Made by a program: the position numbers and the translations under genes
Source: a candidate division NC10 bacterium CSP1-5
GTDB taxonomy: Bacteria; Methylomirabilota; Methylomirabilia; Methylomirabilales; CSP1-5
Direction of reading: 5' to 3'
NCBI GenBank assembly: GCA_001443495.1
Contig: LDXR01000014.1
Span: 1 to 64,000 of the forward strand
Length of the DNA: 64,000 bases
The notes under the pieces: generated by a model
The model's database searches: none
The model's input: the letters and a program-made list of their open reading frames with translations, nothing else
What the model was told of the DNA's origin: nothing
Shown: positions 1-7,565 of the stretch, piece after piece
Numbering within the stretch: position 1 is the stretch's first letter
Layout of the letters: every line of letters begins with the position of its first letter

Positions 1-1157
1 CTCAGGGGGATCTCGTCGAAGGCAAAGGTCCGGGACAGGCAGGGATCGACCTTGCCCGCGATGACCAACTGATTCAGGGCCGCACACTGCTCATCATTGG
101 CAAAGTGGGACCCCTGGAACCGCTTCTGCCGCATCCAGAGGTAGCGGAGGTCCACACCTGCAGTATAACCGGTGGTCCCGGCACAGATCACCACCATGCC
201 ACCCGTATCGCAGACAAATATGGACGTCGGGATGGTATCCTCGCCCGGGTGTTCAAAGACCAGGCGCGGGTTCTTCCGCTCACCTACAACCTCCCAAATC
301 GCTTTGCCGAAAGCGCGGGCCCCCTCCAGCCAGCGGTTATACGCCTCGATGTCCTTCCAGTGCGGCAGCATCCCCCAGTGGGTAAACTTCCGCCGATTGA
401 TGTACCCCTTGGCGCCCAGCTTTTGGCAGTACTCCCCTTTGTCGTCGCCCGAGACCACCGCCACCGCGATCCCGCCCGCCGCCTTCGTAATCTGGATGGC
501 CATCGACCCTAAGCCGCCCGCCCCCCCCCAGATCAGGACCACGTCCCCGGGCCGGACCGCATGCTCGGGCCAGCCCTGGAGCATCCGGTAGGCGGTGGCA
601 CCCGACAGCATGTAGGCCGCGGCCGCCTCCCAGCTGAGCTGGGGTGGCTTGGGGAGACACTGGTGGGCCTGGACCCTGGTGAATTGGGCAAAGCTCCCCC
701 AGTTGGCTTCGTAGCCCCAGATCCGAAAGGTGGGGCTGAACATCGGATCGGCCCCGGACCGGACCATGGGGCAGTCGCGGCTCCACATCCCGCAGTGGAT
801 CACCACGTGGTCGCCGACCCGGAGGCCCTTCACCTCGGAGCCGACCGCATAGACGATGCCCGAGGCGTCGCTGCCGCCGATGTGGAAGGGGACGGTGTCG
901 GGATCCTTCTGACGGCTCTTGATCACATCCACCGGGCTCCCGAGGGCGGCCCAGACGTTGTTGTAGTTGATCCCGGCGGCCATGACATAGACCAGGGCTT
1001 CATCCGGCTTGATGGACGGGACCTCGACCTGCTCGACCCGAAAGGCCTTGATCGGGTCGCCAAACCTGTCCTGACGGATGAGGTACGCATGCATGGACTT
1101 GGGGACGGTCCCAAGGGGGGGCATCTCGCCGATGGCGTAGAGCGCTTTCTGGCTCAT
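1..1157 (-). CDS. ccr: Crotonyl-CoA carboxylase/reductase-like protein (3' end outside window)
   Basis: This is a zinc-type alcohol dehydrogenase/enoyl reductase family protein of which about 385 residues are visible; the C-terminus lies beyond the left edge. The N-terminus ([16 protein letters not shown]), [21 protein letters not shown] and the nucleotide-binding [10 protein letters not shown] resemble crotonyl-CoA carboxylase/reductase, the NADPH-dependent enzyme that makes ethylmalonyl-CoA from crotonyl-CoA and CO2. Family members run to about 430-450 residues, so some 50 are missing. The ATG is preceded by GAGGTG at normal spacing. A terminator-like hairpin separates it from the transporter gene upstream. 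A related acryloyl-CoA reductase is the main alternative. A malate synthase-like gene far away in the window could consume glyoxylate from an ethylmalonyl-CoA pathway, but that link is inferred. Confidence 0.8.
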   Translation of the reverse strand, partial: MSQKALYAIGEMPPLGTVPKSMHAYLIRQDRFGDPIKAFRVEQVEVPSIKPDEALVYVMAAGINYNNVWAALGSPVDVIKSRQKDPDTVPFHIGGSDASGIVYAVGSEVKGLRVGDHVVIHCGMWSRDCPMVRSGADPMFSPTFRIWGYEANWGSFAQFTRVQAHQCLPKPPQLSWEAAAAYMLSGATAYRMLQGWPEHAVRPGDVVLIWGGAGGLGSMAIQITKAAGGIAVAVVSGDDKGEYCQKLGAKGYINRRKFTHWGMLPHWKDIEAYNRWLEGARAFGKAIWEVVGERKNPRLVFEHPGEDTIPTSIFVCDTGGMVVICAGTTGYTAGVDLRYLWMRQKRFQGSHFANDEQCAALNQLVIAGKVDPCLSRTFAFDEIPL

Positions 1158-1193
1158 CCTGACACCTCGCTCGAGCGGAGCAGTCAAGAGACA

Positions 1194-1225
1194 ATAAGAG
1201 GCTCACCTTGCGGTGAGCCTCTTAT
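1194..1225 (-). terminator. Hairpin terminator after the OFA transporter gene
   Basis: A perfect 14-bp inverted repeat (ATAAGAGGCTCACC and its complement) with a 4-nt loop lies 32 nt beyond the transporter stop codon and upstream of the ccr-like gene. On the minus strand it is followed by ATTGTCTCTT, only moderately U-rich, so termination may be partial with some readthrough into ccr. Confidence 0.65.
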
Positions 1226-1256
1226 GCAAACACCCTCGATTTCCAGGAGACGTTCC

Positions 1257-2495
1257 TTACGCCTTTGCCTCAGCTTCCTTCGGGGCCGGCGCCCTGGTGA
1301 TAAAGGTCAGGGCGAGCCCCGCAGCGCACGCGATCACCAGGTACCAGAAGGCGCTTGTCCAGGCGCCCGTCGCAACCCGAACCTGGATGGCGAAGAGGCT
1401 CAGCACCCCGCCGGCCACGCCATAGGCGGTGAAGAGCCCGCCGTAGTTGATTCCCAGATTCTTGGTCCCGAAGAAGTCGGCGGTGAAGGCCGGCATGAGG
1501 GCCAGCGTGCCGCCAAAGGCGAATCCCACCACGCAGACCCCCAAGGCGTACGTAGCGAAGGTCGTCGCGTTCGGGAGGATGAACAGCAGGGACACAATGT
1601 GCATGGCAAAGATCAGGGCCATTGCGTTCTTACGACCGATCGCGTCGGAAATCGCACCGAAGCCCGGCCGCCCTAACCCGTTAAAGACGGCCAGCATCGT
1701 CAATGCCCCTCCCGCGACGACCGGCGTCAGCCCTGCGACCTCCTGGCCGATGGGGGATGCCTGGGAGATGATGATGAGCCCCACCCCTGCGGAGATGAGG
1801 TACTCAACCCACAGGAGCCAGAAGGGGAGGGTTGCCACCATCTCTCCTAACGAGTAGTCGTACTTCACTACCTTGACACCAGGAGCGGGTGCCGGGGGCG
1901 ACCAGCCTGCCGGCTTGTACCCAGGGGGCGGGTTCCGGAGGAGCGCCCCACAGAAGGTGATGACGGCGCCGAAGATGATCCCGAAGATCACGAACGTCGT
2001 CAGGACGCCTACGTTCGCGATCAGCAGCGGCCCCCCGATGCCGCCGATGATGGCGCCCGCGCCAAACCCCATCACGACCAAGCCCGTCATCAGGCCCCGC
2101 CGATCGGGCCACCACTTGATGGTGACCGCCAGCGGGGTCACATAGGCGGCGCCGAGGCCGAGGCCGCCAATCACGCCGAAAGCGATGTAGAGGCCCGTCA
2201 GGGTGCTCCCAATGATGCCCGACAGGATAAACCCTGCCCCGACGAGGATACCTCCTACCATCGCCACGGTCCTCGGGCCCACCTTATCCTGCCAGCGGCC
2301 GGCAAAGATCAACCCAACCGAGAAGAACGCGATCGAAAGGGCGAACGGCACGGTCGCATCAAAAGCCGACCATCCGTATGCCTTCTGCAAGGGGATCCGG
2401 AAGACGCTCCAGGCATACAGGTTCCCCATACAGAGGTTCATGAGGATTCCCAGGATCGGAAACATTATTCGGTTCGGAAGCCGTTCGTCTGCCAT
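1257..2495 (-). CDS. OFA (oxalate/formate antiporter) family MFS transporter
   Basis: A 412-residue major facilitator with about 12 hydrophobic segments. The N-terminus (ILMNLCMGNLYAWSVF) and the loop KWWPDRRGLMTGLVVMGFG are typical of the oxalate/formate antiporter family, which exchanges small mono- and dicarboxylates across the inner membrane; the substrate cannot be read from sequence. A longer reading starts five codons upstream, but GGGAGG sits 7 nt before the ATG used here, which makes MADERLPNR the likely start. The gene has its own upstream promoter and a long leader. Its position next to the ccr-like gene suggests uptake of an organic acid feeding acyl-CoA metabolism (inference). 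Confidence 0.85.
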   Translation of the reverse strand: MADERLPNRIMFPILGILMNLCMGNLYAWSVFRIPLQKAYGWSAFDATVPFALSIAFFSVGLIFAGRWQDKVGPRTVAMVGGILVGAGFILSGIIGSTLTGLYIAFGVIGGLGLGAAYVTPLAVTIKWWPDRRGLMTGLVVMGFGAGAIIGGIGGPLLIANVGVLTTFVIFGIIFGAVITFCGALLRNPPPGYKPAGWSPPAPAPGVKVVKYDYSLGEMVATLPFWLLWVEYLISAGVGLIIISQASPIGQEVAGLTPVVAGGALTMLAVFNGLGRPGFGAISDAIGRKNAMALIFAMHIVSLLFILPNATTFATYALGVCVVGFAFGGTLALMPAFTADFFGTKNLGINYGGLFTAYGVAGGVLSLFAIQVRVATGAWTSAFWYLVIACAAGLALTFITRAPAPKEAEAKA

Positions 2496-2502
2496 CTTCA
2501 CG

Positions 2503-2545
2503 CCTCCCATCTTTCCAGAAGGGAGGACGACTTTGCCTCCCTTCT
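2503..2545 (-). promoter_or_regulatory. Leader hairpin with possible alternative pairing to the RBS
   Basis: In the transporter leader a 10-bp inverted repeat (2517-2526 with 2536-2545) can form a hairpin just upstream of the start. Its downstream arm contains CCUCCC, which is also complementary to the GGGAGG Shine-Dalgarno at 2503-2508. The CCUCCC element can therefore pair either with the upstream GGGAGG or with the RBS, two mutually exclusive structures. The pairing is visible in the sequence; a regulatory role is inferred. Confidence 0.4.
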
Positions 2546-2956
2546 AAGCCACACGTGCGTAGAGACGTTGACCTCCCCCCCACCCTTGAAAGAAATTCGT
2601 CTTTGACCACCCCCCCTTTCTCTCGTAGATTTATCTCGTATCGATGCCTACGGCCTTGGAGATCATGCGATTGGTCTCTCCTACCAGATTTAACTTCCCC
2701 CTGTCAAGGGAAATGTATAAACGCATTTTACCCCAGAACGGCCTGCATGGACCGCAAACGGCTTTACCTTTGGAATAGGTGCGTAAAATAGTGTTTTATT
2801 CAGGTTTTGTCAAGTAAAAATACACCATTGACACCTCCCTCGTTTCCGCCCGCTTGGGGGCGCTAAGCTAGAGTATGCGCAGGTGGGGAAGGGTCGAACG
2901 GGGACCGTGAACCGAACGTGGCAAGGGGAAAGCTATGGGGAGACGTTCCCCGATGA
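2546..2956. other. Intergenic region: long transporter leader and strand-switch spacer
   Basis: No coding region is supported here. It holds the transporter promoter, about 240 nt of leader including a second minus-strand TTGACA near 2701-2706 without a convincing -10, and purine-rich GGGGGGG tracts near 2570-2620. A plus-strand TTGACA at 2828 has no matching -10. I recognise no known riboswitch in it. Confidence 0.5.
2785..2813 (-). promoter_or_regulatory. Sigma70-type promoter for the OFA transporter
   Basis: On the minus strand a perfect -35 TTGACA (2808-2813) is followed by a 17-bp spacer and TATTTT as -10 (2785-2790). Transcription from here would give a leader of about 280 nt before the transporter ATG. 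Confidence 0.65.
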
Positions 2957-3199
2957 TTACATCATTTCGGGAGGGGAGTCCGGAGGGGGATTCAGCCGCC
3001 GGCTCCGCTTCCCGCACAGGGCACAGACGAGCGAGGTCCCCTGCTCGAGGGTCTGCCAGCGGTGCCAGCGACAGGCGTTTTGCCGGATGTACTCCCAGCG
3101 CAGGCGATCCAGTCGGAAGAGACGGCGGAATCCGGCAACTCCGATAATACCGCCGAGGGATAAGAGCGACACGATCGTGATGACGTCTGTTACAAACAC
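2957..3199 (-). CDS. Small membrane protein with a C-terminal CxxC
   Basis: An 80-residue reading frame with a GTG start. Residues 3-25 (VTDVITIVSLLSLGGIIGVAG) could form one transmembrane helix. A basic stretch follows, and then CALCGKRSRR, a single CxxC that could be half of a zinc site. The RBS is weak (GAGGG about 11 nt upstream). An AT-rich stretch at 3230-3310 could hold its promoter. No family is recognised, and a chance frame cannot be excluded, although the hydrophobic-helix-plus-CxxC layout argues for a real gene. Confidence 0.4.
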   Translation of the reverse strand: MFVTDVITIVSLLSLGGIIGVAGFRRLFRLDRLRWEYIRQNACRWHRWQTLEQGTSLVCALCGKRSRRLNPPPDSPPEMM

Positions 3200-3524
3200 G
3201 ACTCAGTTACCCTCGGTGAGCGGTTGGGGTCCCGTAGATTGTATATTTTCGGTAATGCAAGAATTTTGCCAAGATACCTTCTCATCATATTTTTGCCCAA
3301 TCGTGGGCCCTCTCTGACAGGAGGCCTCACTTTATATGACGCATAACTATCCGCTTTTGTTTCGCCACTCCCGTACGCCACCGCTCGTCCCGGGTGCCAC
3401 TCCCCTGGCCCTCTGACGGGCGGCTGCGTGGATGTATTCTGCCTTTTCCCTTTTTCCTCCGCCTCTCCTGTGCTAAAAATCACGGCAGTGCCTTGGAAAC
3501 GGCCAGGAGACACGAGGGTACCCG
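3200..3524. other. Divergent spacer before the plus-strand island
   Basis: No gene is seen. The left part (3235-3305) is AT-rich and suits a minus-strand promoter for the small membrane protein. The right part must contain the plus-strand promoter of the E2-like/JAMM genes, but no -35/-10 pair stands out. GAGGG lies 8 nt before the ATG at 3525. Confidence 0.4.
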
Positions 3525-4661
3525 ATGATCCGATTGCAGTCCGGCGACCGGGGCCATAGATCGGTATCGAGACTGCTCCAGGCCGTCCTTGAAGAGTACG
3601 AGGTAGCCCTGGGGAGCCCCATTCACGCCTATGCCCCGGCAAGCCACCTCTCCCCTCCGCGGCGGGGCGGCGGCCTGCATCTGCACATCTTCGCCCTGCC
3701 AGTCCGACCGCACTGGTTCAGCCTCTGGCCCATCATCCCCAGCGTCGAGATCCCCGCGGTCTTTTCCTGGGGGCTGAGGCCGGGAACGGAGCGAGCCCTG
3801 GCCCCGGGGAAGCTCTTTGCCCAGGGGGTCCTGAAATACGATCACAGCGGTCACGCCATCGCCGGGATTCTTGGGGAGAACATCTATCTCCTCTTTGATC
3901 TCCAAGGCCAACCCGAAGAGCTGGTGCCGCTCCTCCTGCGGAAGGCCTTCGACCTGTGCCTCGGGGGAATGTCGGGGGTGCTTTCCCTCGAGACCGGAAG
4001 CCTCCCCCATCAGGTCCAGATCATCCTCCACCGCTTGAGTCACCCCACGGCCCTGCTCACCCTGGACCAGCTGAACGCGCGCGGAGACCGTCCGGGAAAC
4101 GGGGATCCAGAGGCCCGGGTCGAGGACGAGGATGTGATCCAGAAGTGGATAGCGGTGAAGGAGGAGAAGCTCAAGGAGCTCTCCCGGCAAATGGGGTCTC
4201 AGACCCGTCTCCTGAACAGCTGCCGGGAGCGGCTCCGCATGCTCAGCTCGCTCAAGGAGGCAGAGCAATCGGAGGACGTGCTGGGGCGCGACATCGACGC
4301 GTTGCTCAACATCCCCGCAGTGCGAGGCGTCGAGGTCCTGAGGGACCGCCTGTGCGTCCTTACGGATACGATCGACACGGTCGTCGCCGGGAAGCGGTAC
4401 CGCCTGGGACGCTTCCGCCTTGACATCCGCTTCAATGGCGATGTGGCCATCAGGAACCTGACCCGGGCATACGGCTACTATGACCACCCTCACGTGTGGA
4501 ATGCCAAGCCGTGCCTCGGGAATATCGGCCCGAGCGTCCTGAAAATGGTCAGCGAGTTTCAATGGGTGGCCGCGGCCGAACTGCTCCTTGAGTACGTGAA
4601 GACGGTAACCCCGAAAGAGTGGTATACCCCCATCGAGCACTGGGAGGAACTCAAGGCGTGA
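3525..4661 (+). CDS. E2-like (RWD/UBC-fold) protein of a bacterial ubiquitin-like system
   Basis: A 378-residue protein in three parts: an N-terminal domain (about 1-175) of unknown family; a charged, probably coiled-coil segment (about 198-250, VKEEKLKELSRQMG); and a C-terminal domain (about 285-378). The last part reads like a UBC/E2 core: strands RYRLGRFRLDIRF and GDVAIRN, then HPHV (321-324), WNAKP, C330, LGN, and a helical tail ending VTPKEWY. In E2 enzymes an HPN motif precedes the catalytic Cys, which is followed by L; HPHV...CLGN is the form I associate with prokaryotic E2-like proteins encoded beside JAB peptidases. C330 is the proposed thioester residue. The stop overlaps the JAMM gene start (GTGA), so the two are translationally coupled. 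The E2 assignment is by motif and context only. Confidence 0.6.
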   Translation: MIRLQSGDRGHRSVSRLLQAVLEEYEVALGSPIHAYAPASHLSPPRRGGGLHLHIFALPVRPHWFSLWPIIPSVEIPAVFSWGLRPGTERALAPGKLFAQGVLKYDHSGHAIAGILGENIYLLFDLQGQPEELVPLLLRKAFDLCLGGMSGVLSLETGSLPHQVQIILHRLSHPTALLTLDQLNARGDRPGNGDPEARVEDEDVIQKWIAVKEEKLKELSRQMGSQTRLLNSCRERLRMLSSLKEAEQSEDVLGRDIDALLNIPAVRGVEVLRDRLCVLTDTIDTVVAGKRYRLGRFRLDIRFNGDVAIRNLTRAYGYYDHPHVWNAKPCLGNIGPSVLKMVSEFQWVAAAELLLEYVKTVTPKEWYTPIEHWEELKA

Positions 4662-5293
4662 ACCGGCCTGACGCCCCCCCTCCCCAGGTCCTCATTGCGC
4701 CGCTCGCCTTCCAAAAGCTGCGCCTGTACATCGAGCTCTGCCCCATGGAGATTGGCGGGCTCGGCGCGGTGGAGCGCTCCGGCCCGAACTTTGTGATCAC
4801 CGACCTCTTCATCCTCTCCCAGAAGGTCTCTCCCGCAGAAACGGAATTGGACCCGGCAGCCGTATTCGAAATGCTGCAGGGCTGCGTCGCCGAAGGGCGG
4901 GACCCCGCGTCCCTCTGCTTATGGTGGCACAGCCACGCCGAGATGGACGTGGAGTGGAGTGAGACGGACGAGCGGACCATCGAGAACTTCCCCGGCGACT
5001 TCATGCTCTCCCTGATCGGCAATAAAGCGGGGGCGCTTACCTGTCGCCTCGACACCCTGCGCCCCACGCGGCAGGTCCTGACCGACCTTCCCGTCACGAT
5101 CATTCCCGACCGGGGGGAGGAAGGCGACGAGGCAGCGCTGCGGGCGTCCATCGTTGCCGAGATGTGCGAGAAGCTCCAGGTGATTACCCGCGACCTCGAG
5201 CTGTACGACAGCCCGGTCGACTTGGAATTTCTGTCTCGCTTCCACCCCGAGCTCTACCCCCCAGGGTCCCTGGAGTCACCCACCGCACCCTGA
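4658..5293 (+). CDS. JAMM/JAB-domain metalloprotease (deubiquitinase-like)
   Basis: A 211-residue protein of the JAB1/MPN+ superfamily with a complete metal site: E31 (MEIGGLG) and H91-S-H93-x7-S101-x2-D104 (HSHAEMDVEWSETD). This is the canonical E...HxH-x7-S-x2-D signature of zinc isopeptidases that trim ubiquitin-like proteins or remove them from targets. The GTG start overlaps the E2-like gene's stop and has GGGAGG upstream; a longer frame would begin inside the neighbour. Coupling to an E2-like gene, with a ubiquitin-like gene about 2 kb downstream, points to processing or deconjugation within one system. JAMM chemistry is well supported by the motif; the substrate is inferred. Confidence 0.9.
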   Translation: MNRPDAPPPQVLIAPLAFQKLRLYIELCPMEIGGLGAVERSGPNFVITDLFILSQKVSPAETELDPAAVFEMLQGCVAEGRDPASLCLWWHSHAEMDVEWSETDERTIENFPGDFMLSLIGNKAGALTCRLDTLRPTRQVLTDLPVTIIPDRGEEGDEAALRASIVAEMCEKLQVITRDLELYDSPVDLEFLSRFHPELYPPGSLESPTAP

Positions 5294-5388
5294 CCCTCCA
5301 CCGGGCAGTTGGGGCCGTGACGGTCAGCGATCAGCTGTTGGCCACTGGGACAAGGCCCACAAGCCTCACGGATGTGCAGGAGTGGATG

Positions 5389-6117
5389 ATGCGATTCCTT
5401 CGAGTCACCGATCTCCAATCGGCGGACAACCACGCCGTGCCCGCCTACCTGTTCCTCCCCGAAGCCCCGCGCGGCGGCGCCGCCGTGGTCCACGGCTACG
5501 GGGGCTGCAAGGAACAGATGCTGGGCATCTCGGCCCGCCTCGCCGAGGAGGGATGGGCGACGCTCGCCCTCGACCTCCGGGGACACGGCGAGCACCCTGC
5601 CCCCCTGGATGAAGGCGTGCTGCAGGATCTCGAGGCGGCCCTCAATTGGCTGCGTCGCTACGAGAAGGTTGTTGCCGTTGGGCATAGCCTGGGCGGGCGG
5701 CTGGCACTCATCTCCAGCGCCGACCTGGTCGTGGCCATCTCTCCCGCCGTTGCCAGTCGGCCCTCCGAGGAGGGACGGCAGATGCTCCTCGCGTTCGGCT
5801 CTACCACGGTCCGGAGCCCGAGTCCGAGCACCATCCTGGAATTGCTCCGGAGGATGGACGAAGTGAAGCAGCCCGACCGGCCGGTCCTGTTCCTGCACGG
5901 GGAACGGGACATCCCGACCCTGATCGAAGGGATTCGTCGCGTGGCTCAGGACCTCCCCCACGCAACCATGGCCCCCGTCACCACCTTCCAGCATCCCGAA
6001 ACCGCACTCACGCCAACGATCATTCCCTATCTGCACCACTGGTTCAACCATCTCGATCTGAAATTCAACCCCGAGGTCTTCCAGCGGGCCATTGACTGGC
6101 TCAGGGAGAAGACCTGA
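5389..6117 (+). CDS. Alpha/beta hydrolase
   Basis: A 242-residue alpha/beta-hydrolase fold protein. It has the oxyanion region VVHGYGG, LALDLRGHGEHPAP, the nucleophile elbow GHSLGG (Ser nucleophile), and HGERDIPT, whose Asp fits the acid position; the final catalytic His is probably in TFQHPET. No signal peptide is seen, so a cytoplasmic esterase, thioesterase or peptidase is likely. The frame is open far upstream into the JAMM gene, but AGGAG 5 nt before this ATG favours MRFLRVTDLQ as start (an ATG three bases earlier is possible). It lies 95 nt after the JAMM gene on the same strand. Whether it belongs to the ubiquitin-like system is unknown. Confidence 0.8.
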   Translation: MRFLRVTDLQSADNHAVPAYLFLPEAPRGGAAVVHGYGGCKEQMLGISARLAEEGWATLALDLRGHGEHPAPLDEGVLQDLEAALNWLRRYEKVVAVGHSLGGRLALISSADLVVAISPAVASRPSEEGRQMLLAFGSTTVRSPSPSTILELLRRMDEVKQPDRPVLFLHGERDIPTLIEGIRRVAQDLPHATMAPVTTFQHPETALTPTIIPYLHHWFNHLDLKFNPEVFQRAIDWLREKT

Positions 6118-6262
6118 GGGTTAAGGGCTGAGTGCTGAGGACCCTTCGGCGGTGAGCCGTTCGACGGTGAGCTCACGATCGAACCGCTCAGGGCCGAACC
6201 GCTGAGCGCTGAGCCAAGTCGAGACCTCAAAGCTCAGTCCTCAGTCCTGAGACCTCAACTCT
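6118..6262. repeat. Heptamer-type inverted repeat region (CTGAG/CTCAG words)
   Basis: Repeated words GGGCTGAGTGCTGAGGA on the left and CTCAGTCCTCAGTCCTGAG on the right form an imperfect long-range inverted repeat with shorter GC-rich hairpins between (CGGTGAGC/GCTCACG). It is one of the roughly 7-bp-period spacer arrays found through the window. It follows the hydrolase stop codon and may also act as a transcript end. Confidence 0.55.
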
Positions 6263-6278
6263 GCGGCAACGGCGCGCC

Positions 6279-6307
6279 TTGACACCCCGATGACAGTGGC
6301 ATAAGCT
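6279..6307 (+). promoter_or_regulatory. Sigma70-type promoter for the first E2 family D-like gene
   Basis: A perfect -35 TTGACA (6279-6284), 17-bp spacer and TAAGCT (6302-6307) as -10. Transcription would start near 6314, only about 9 nt before the ATG at 6323 but 24 nt before the GTG at 6338. This gives the second half of the island its own transcription unit. Confidence 0.6.
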
Positions 6308-6322
6308 AACAGATCAACGAGA

Positions 6323-7129
6323 ATGATGAGGCGAGACGTGGAGCGGATCGAAATCCAGGGGAAGAAGGTGCTGCTCTACCGGGACGGGACCCCGCATACG
6401 CCTAATCGTGAGGTCCCGCTCGAGGATTTCCTTCGGGAGGTCACCGCCGCCGTCCGCCGGCCCGGCCGGGGACACCACCTTCTCCTCCCGCCCGGGGCCC
6501 GCATCGTCAAGCTCGAGGGCGTGGTGAACATCCTGTGCATCGAGACACCACCCCAGGTGCGGGTCATCCGGTGGAGCGCCGCCTCTATGGGAAAGGGGGC
6601 GGAGTACGAGACCTTCCGCCTTGCCTTCCCCTACATCGTCTCTATCTTCCTCTTCTTCCAGGGACGCTTTGAGGATATGCGCGTCTACTACCGGACCGCG
6701 CCGCTGGAGGGCCCGGATGATACATTGCTGATGTCGAATCTTTGGAATGTGCAGGCCGACCCTGAGAAGCCTTCGGCCTGTCGTGCCTGTCTCAGGGGGA
6801 GGCCCGAGGACCTGTGGGAGAGACCGCTCGTCCAGCAGGTGAGGATGCTGCTCGATTTCTTCTGGGGGACCGGCTTTAACACTGACATCGTCGGCAACTG
6901 CTTCGAGCGGGCCAGGACCCTCGATCCACGGATCGCCTCACCCAAGGCCTGGGAGGCGGCCTCAGAGGCCGACCCCCTCTTCCCTCTCCAGGTCCCGTGG
7001 GAGCGGCTGGATTTAACAATCGGGGAAGTCATAGACCATCTCGTGGAGTCCGGCCCCCAGCCTCGCCAGGCCATCGCCGACGCCTCCGATCTCGCCAATC
7101 TCATGTATCGTATCGCCGAGTCGAAGTGA
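6323..7129 (+). CDS. Prokaryotic E2 family D-like protein (PRTRC-B-like), paralogue 1
   Basis: A 268-residue protein paralogous to the gene after the ubiquitin-like gene. The central region reads RLAFPYIVSIFLFF, MRVYYRTAPLEGPDDTLL, NLWNV (139-143), and then C153-R-A-C156-LRG. This matches the layout I know for the prokaryotic E2 family D / PRTRC protein B: a hydrophobic strand, an N-x-x-N-V turn in place of HPN, and a downstream Cys followed by L, with the E2 His absent. A helical segment (170-186) and a conserved tail (DPRI...AW...ADPLFP; SDLANLMYRI) follow. C153 or C156 could carry a thioester. Start is ambiguous: GTG at 6338, with GAGG upstream, suits the promoter better than this ATG. Family placement is a motif-level inference. 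Confidence 0.5.
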   Translation: MMRRDVERIEIQGKKVLLYRDGTPHTPNREVPLEDFLREVTAAVRRPGRGHHLLLPPGARIVKLEGVVNILCIETPPQVRVIRWSAASMGKGAEYETFRLAFPYIVSIFLFFQGRFEDMRVYYRTAPLEGPDDTLLMSNLWNVQADPEKPSACRACLRGRPEDLWERPLVQQVRMLLDFFWGTGFNTDIVGNCFERARTLDPRIASPKAWEAASEADPLFPLQVPWERLDLTIGEVIDHLVESGPQPRQAIADASDLANLMYRIAESK

Positions 7130-7158
7130 CGTGAGCCGCTTCTCACGCCCCTTTGCTG

Positions 7159-7187
7159 TTGACATCCTCCCGGACCGTCAATAGAAT
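7159..7187 (+). promoter_or_regulatory. Strong sigma70-type promoter for the ubiquitin-like gene
   Basis: TTGACA (7159-7164), 17-bp spacer and TAGAAT (7182-7187), near consensus and among the best promoters in the window. It begins about 30 nt after the preceding stop codon, so the ubiquitin-like gene and its downstream E2-like partner can be expressed independently of the first paralogue. Confidence 0.75.
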
Positions 7188-7238
7188 TCAAACAGTGTTC
7201 CCGAACCCGCCACACCCCGATCGAGGGGACGAGGAACC

Positions 7239-7565
7239 TTGAGTAACGACCAACGGAAGCAGATCGGGGCGCCCGGTGGGCGCATCGCTGCACCACCCGC
7301 AGAGGTCGTCGGAACGGTGCGTGTCGTCTATGGCATTCACGCCCTATCCGTCGGCGTTGCCGGGAAGACGGTGGGCGACGTCCGGGTGGTCCTCGGTCAG
7401 GCCATGAACATCAGTCCGAGAGCGATAGCCCTCGTTGACGGGCAGGAGGTGAACGAGGGCCAAATTCTCCTGCCAGGCCAACATCTTGAATTCGTGCGCC
7501 AGGCTGGAGAGAAGGGCGATCGCCGCTGCAGTCTCCTCAGGACGATGGCACCATGGGCGATGTGA
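7239..7565 (+). CDS. Ubiquitin-like beta-grasp protein (Prok_Ub/ThiS-like)
   Basis: A 108-residue protein with a probable beta-grasp domain at about 24-93: strands VVGTVRVVYG and ALSVGVAGKT, helix VGDVRVVLGQAMN, then ISPRAIALVDGQEVNEG and LLPGQHLEFVRQAGEKG. The ending LEFV-R-x-A-G-E-K-G closely resembles ThiS/MoaD-like ubiquitin relatives such as PRTRC protein C. The translation does not stop there but adds DRRCSLLRTMAPWAM, so the precursor would need trimming after G93 to expose a C-terminal glycine, a plausible task for the JAMM enzyme. The start is TTG with GAGGA just upstream. The 3' end overlaps the next gene by 13 nt. Residues 1-22 are probably disordered. Confidence 0.7.
   Translation: MSNDQRKQIGAPGGRIAAPPAEVVGTVRVVYGIHALSVGVAGKTVGDVRVVLGQAMNISPRAIALVDGQEVNEGQILLPGQHLEFVRQAGEKGDRRCSLLRTMAPWAM

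Noticed and set aside
2821-2880. Plus-strand promoter with TTGACA at 2828
   Set aside because: No -10 at 16-18 bp (CGCTTG); TAAGCT is 30 bp away. The minus-strand promoter nearby is much better.
5164-5388. N-terminal extension of the alpha/beta hydrolase into the JAMM gene
   Set aside because: The extension (RPRAVRQPGRLG) is an out-of-frame reading of the JAMM gene. An ATG with AGGAG upstream exists at the conserved domain start.
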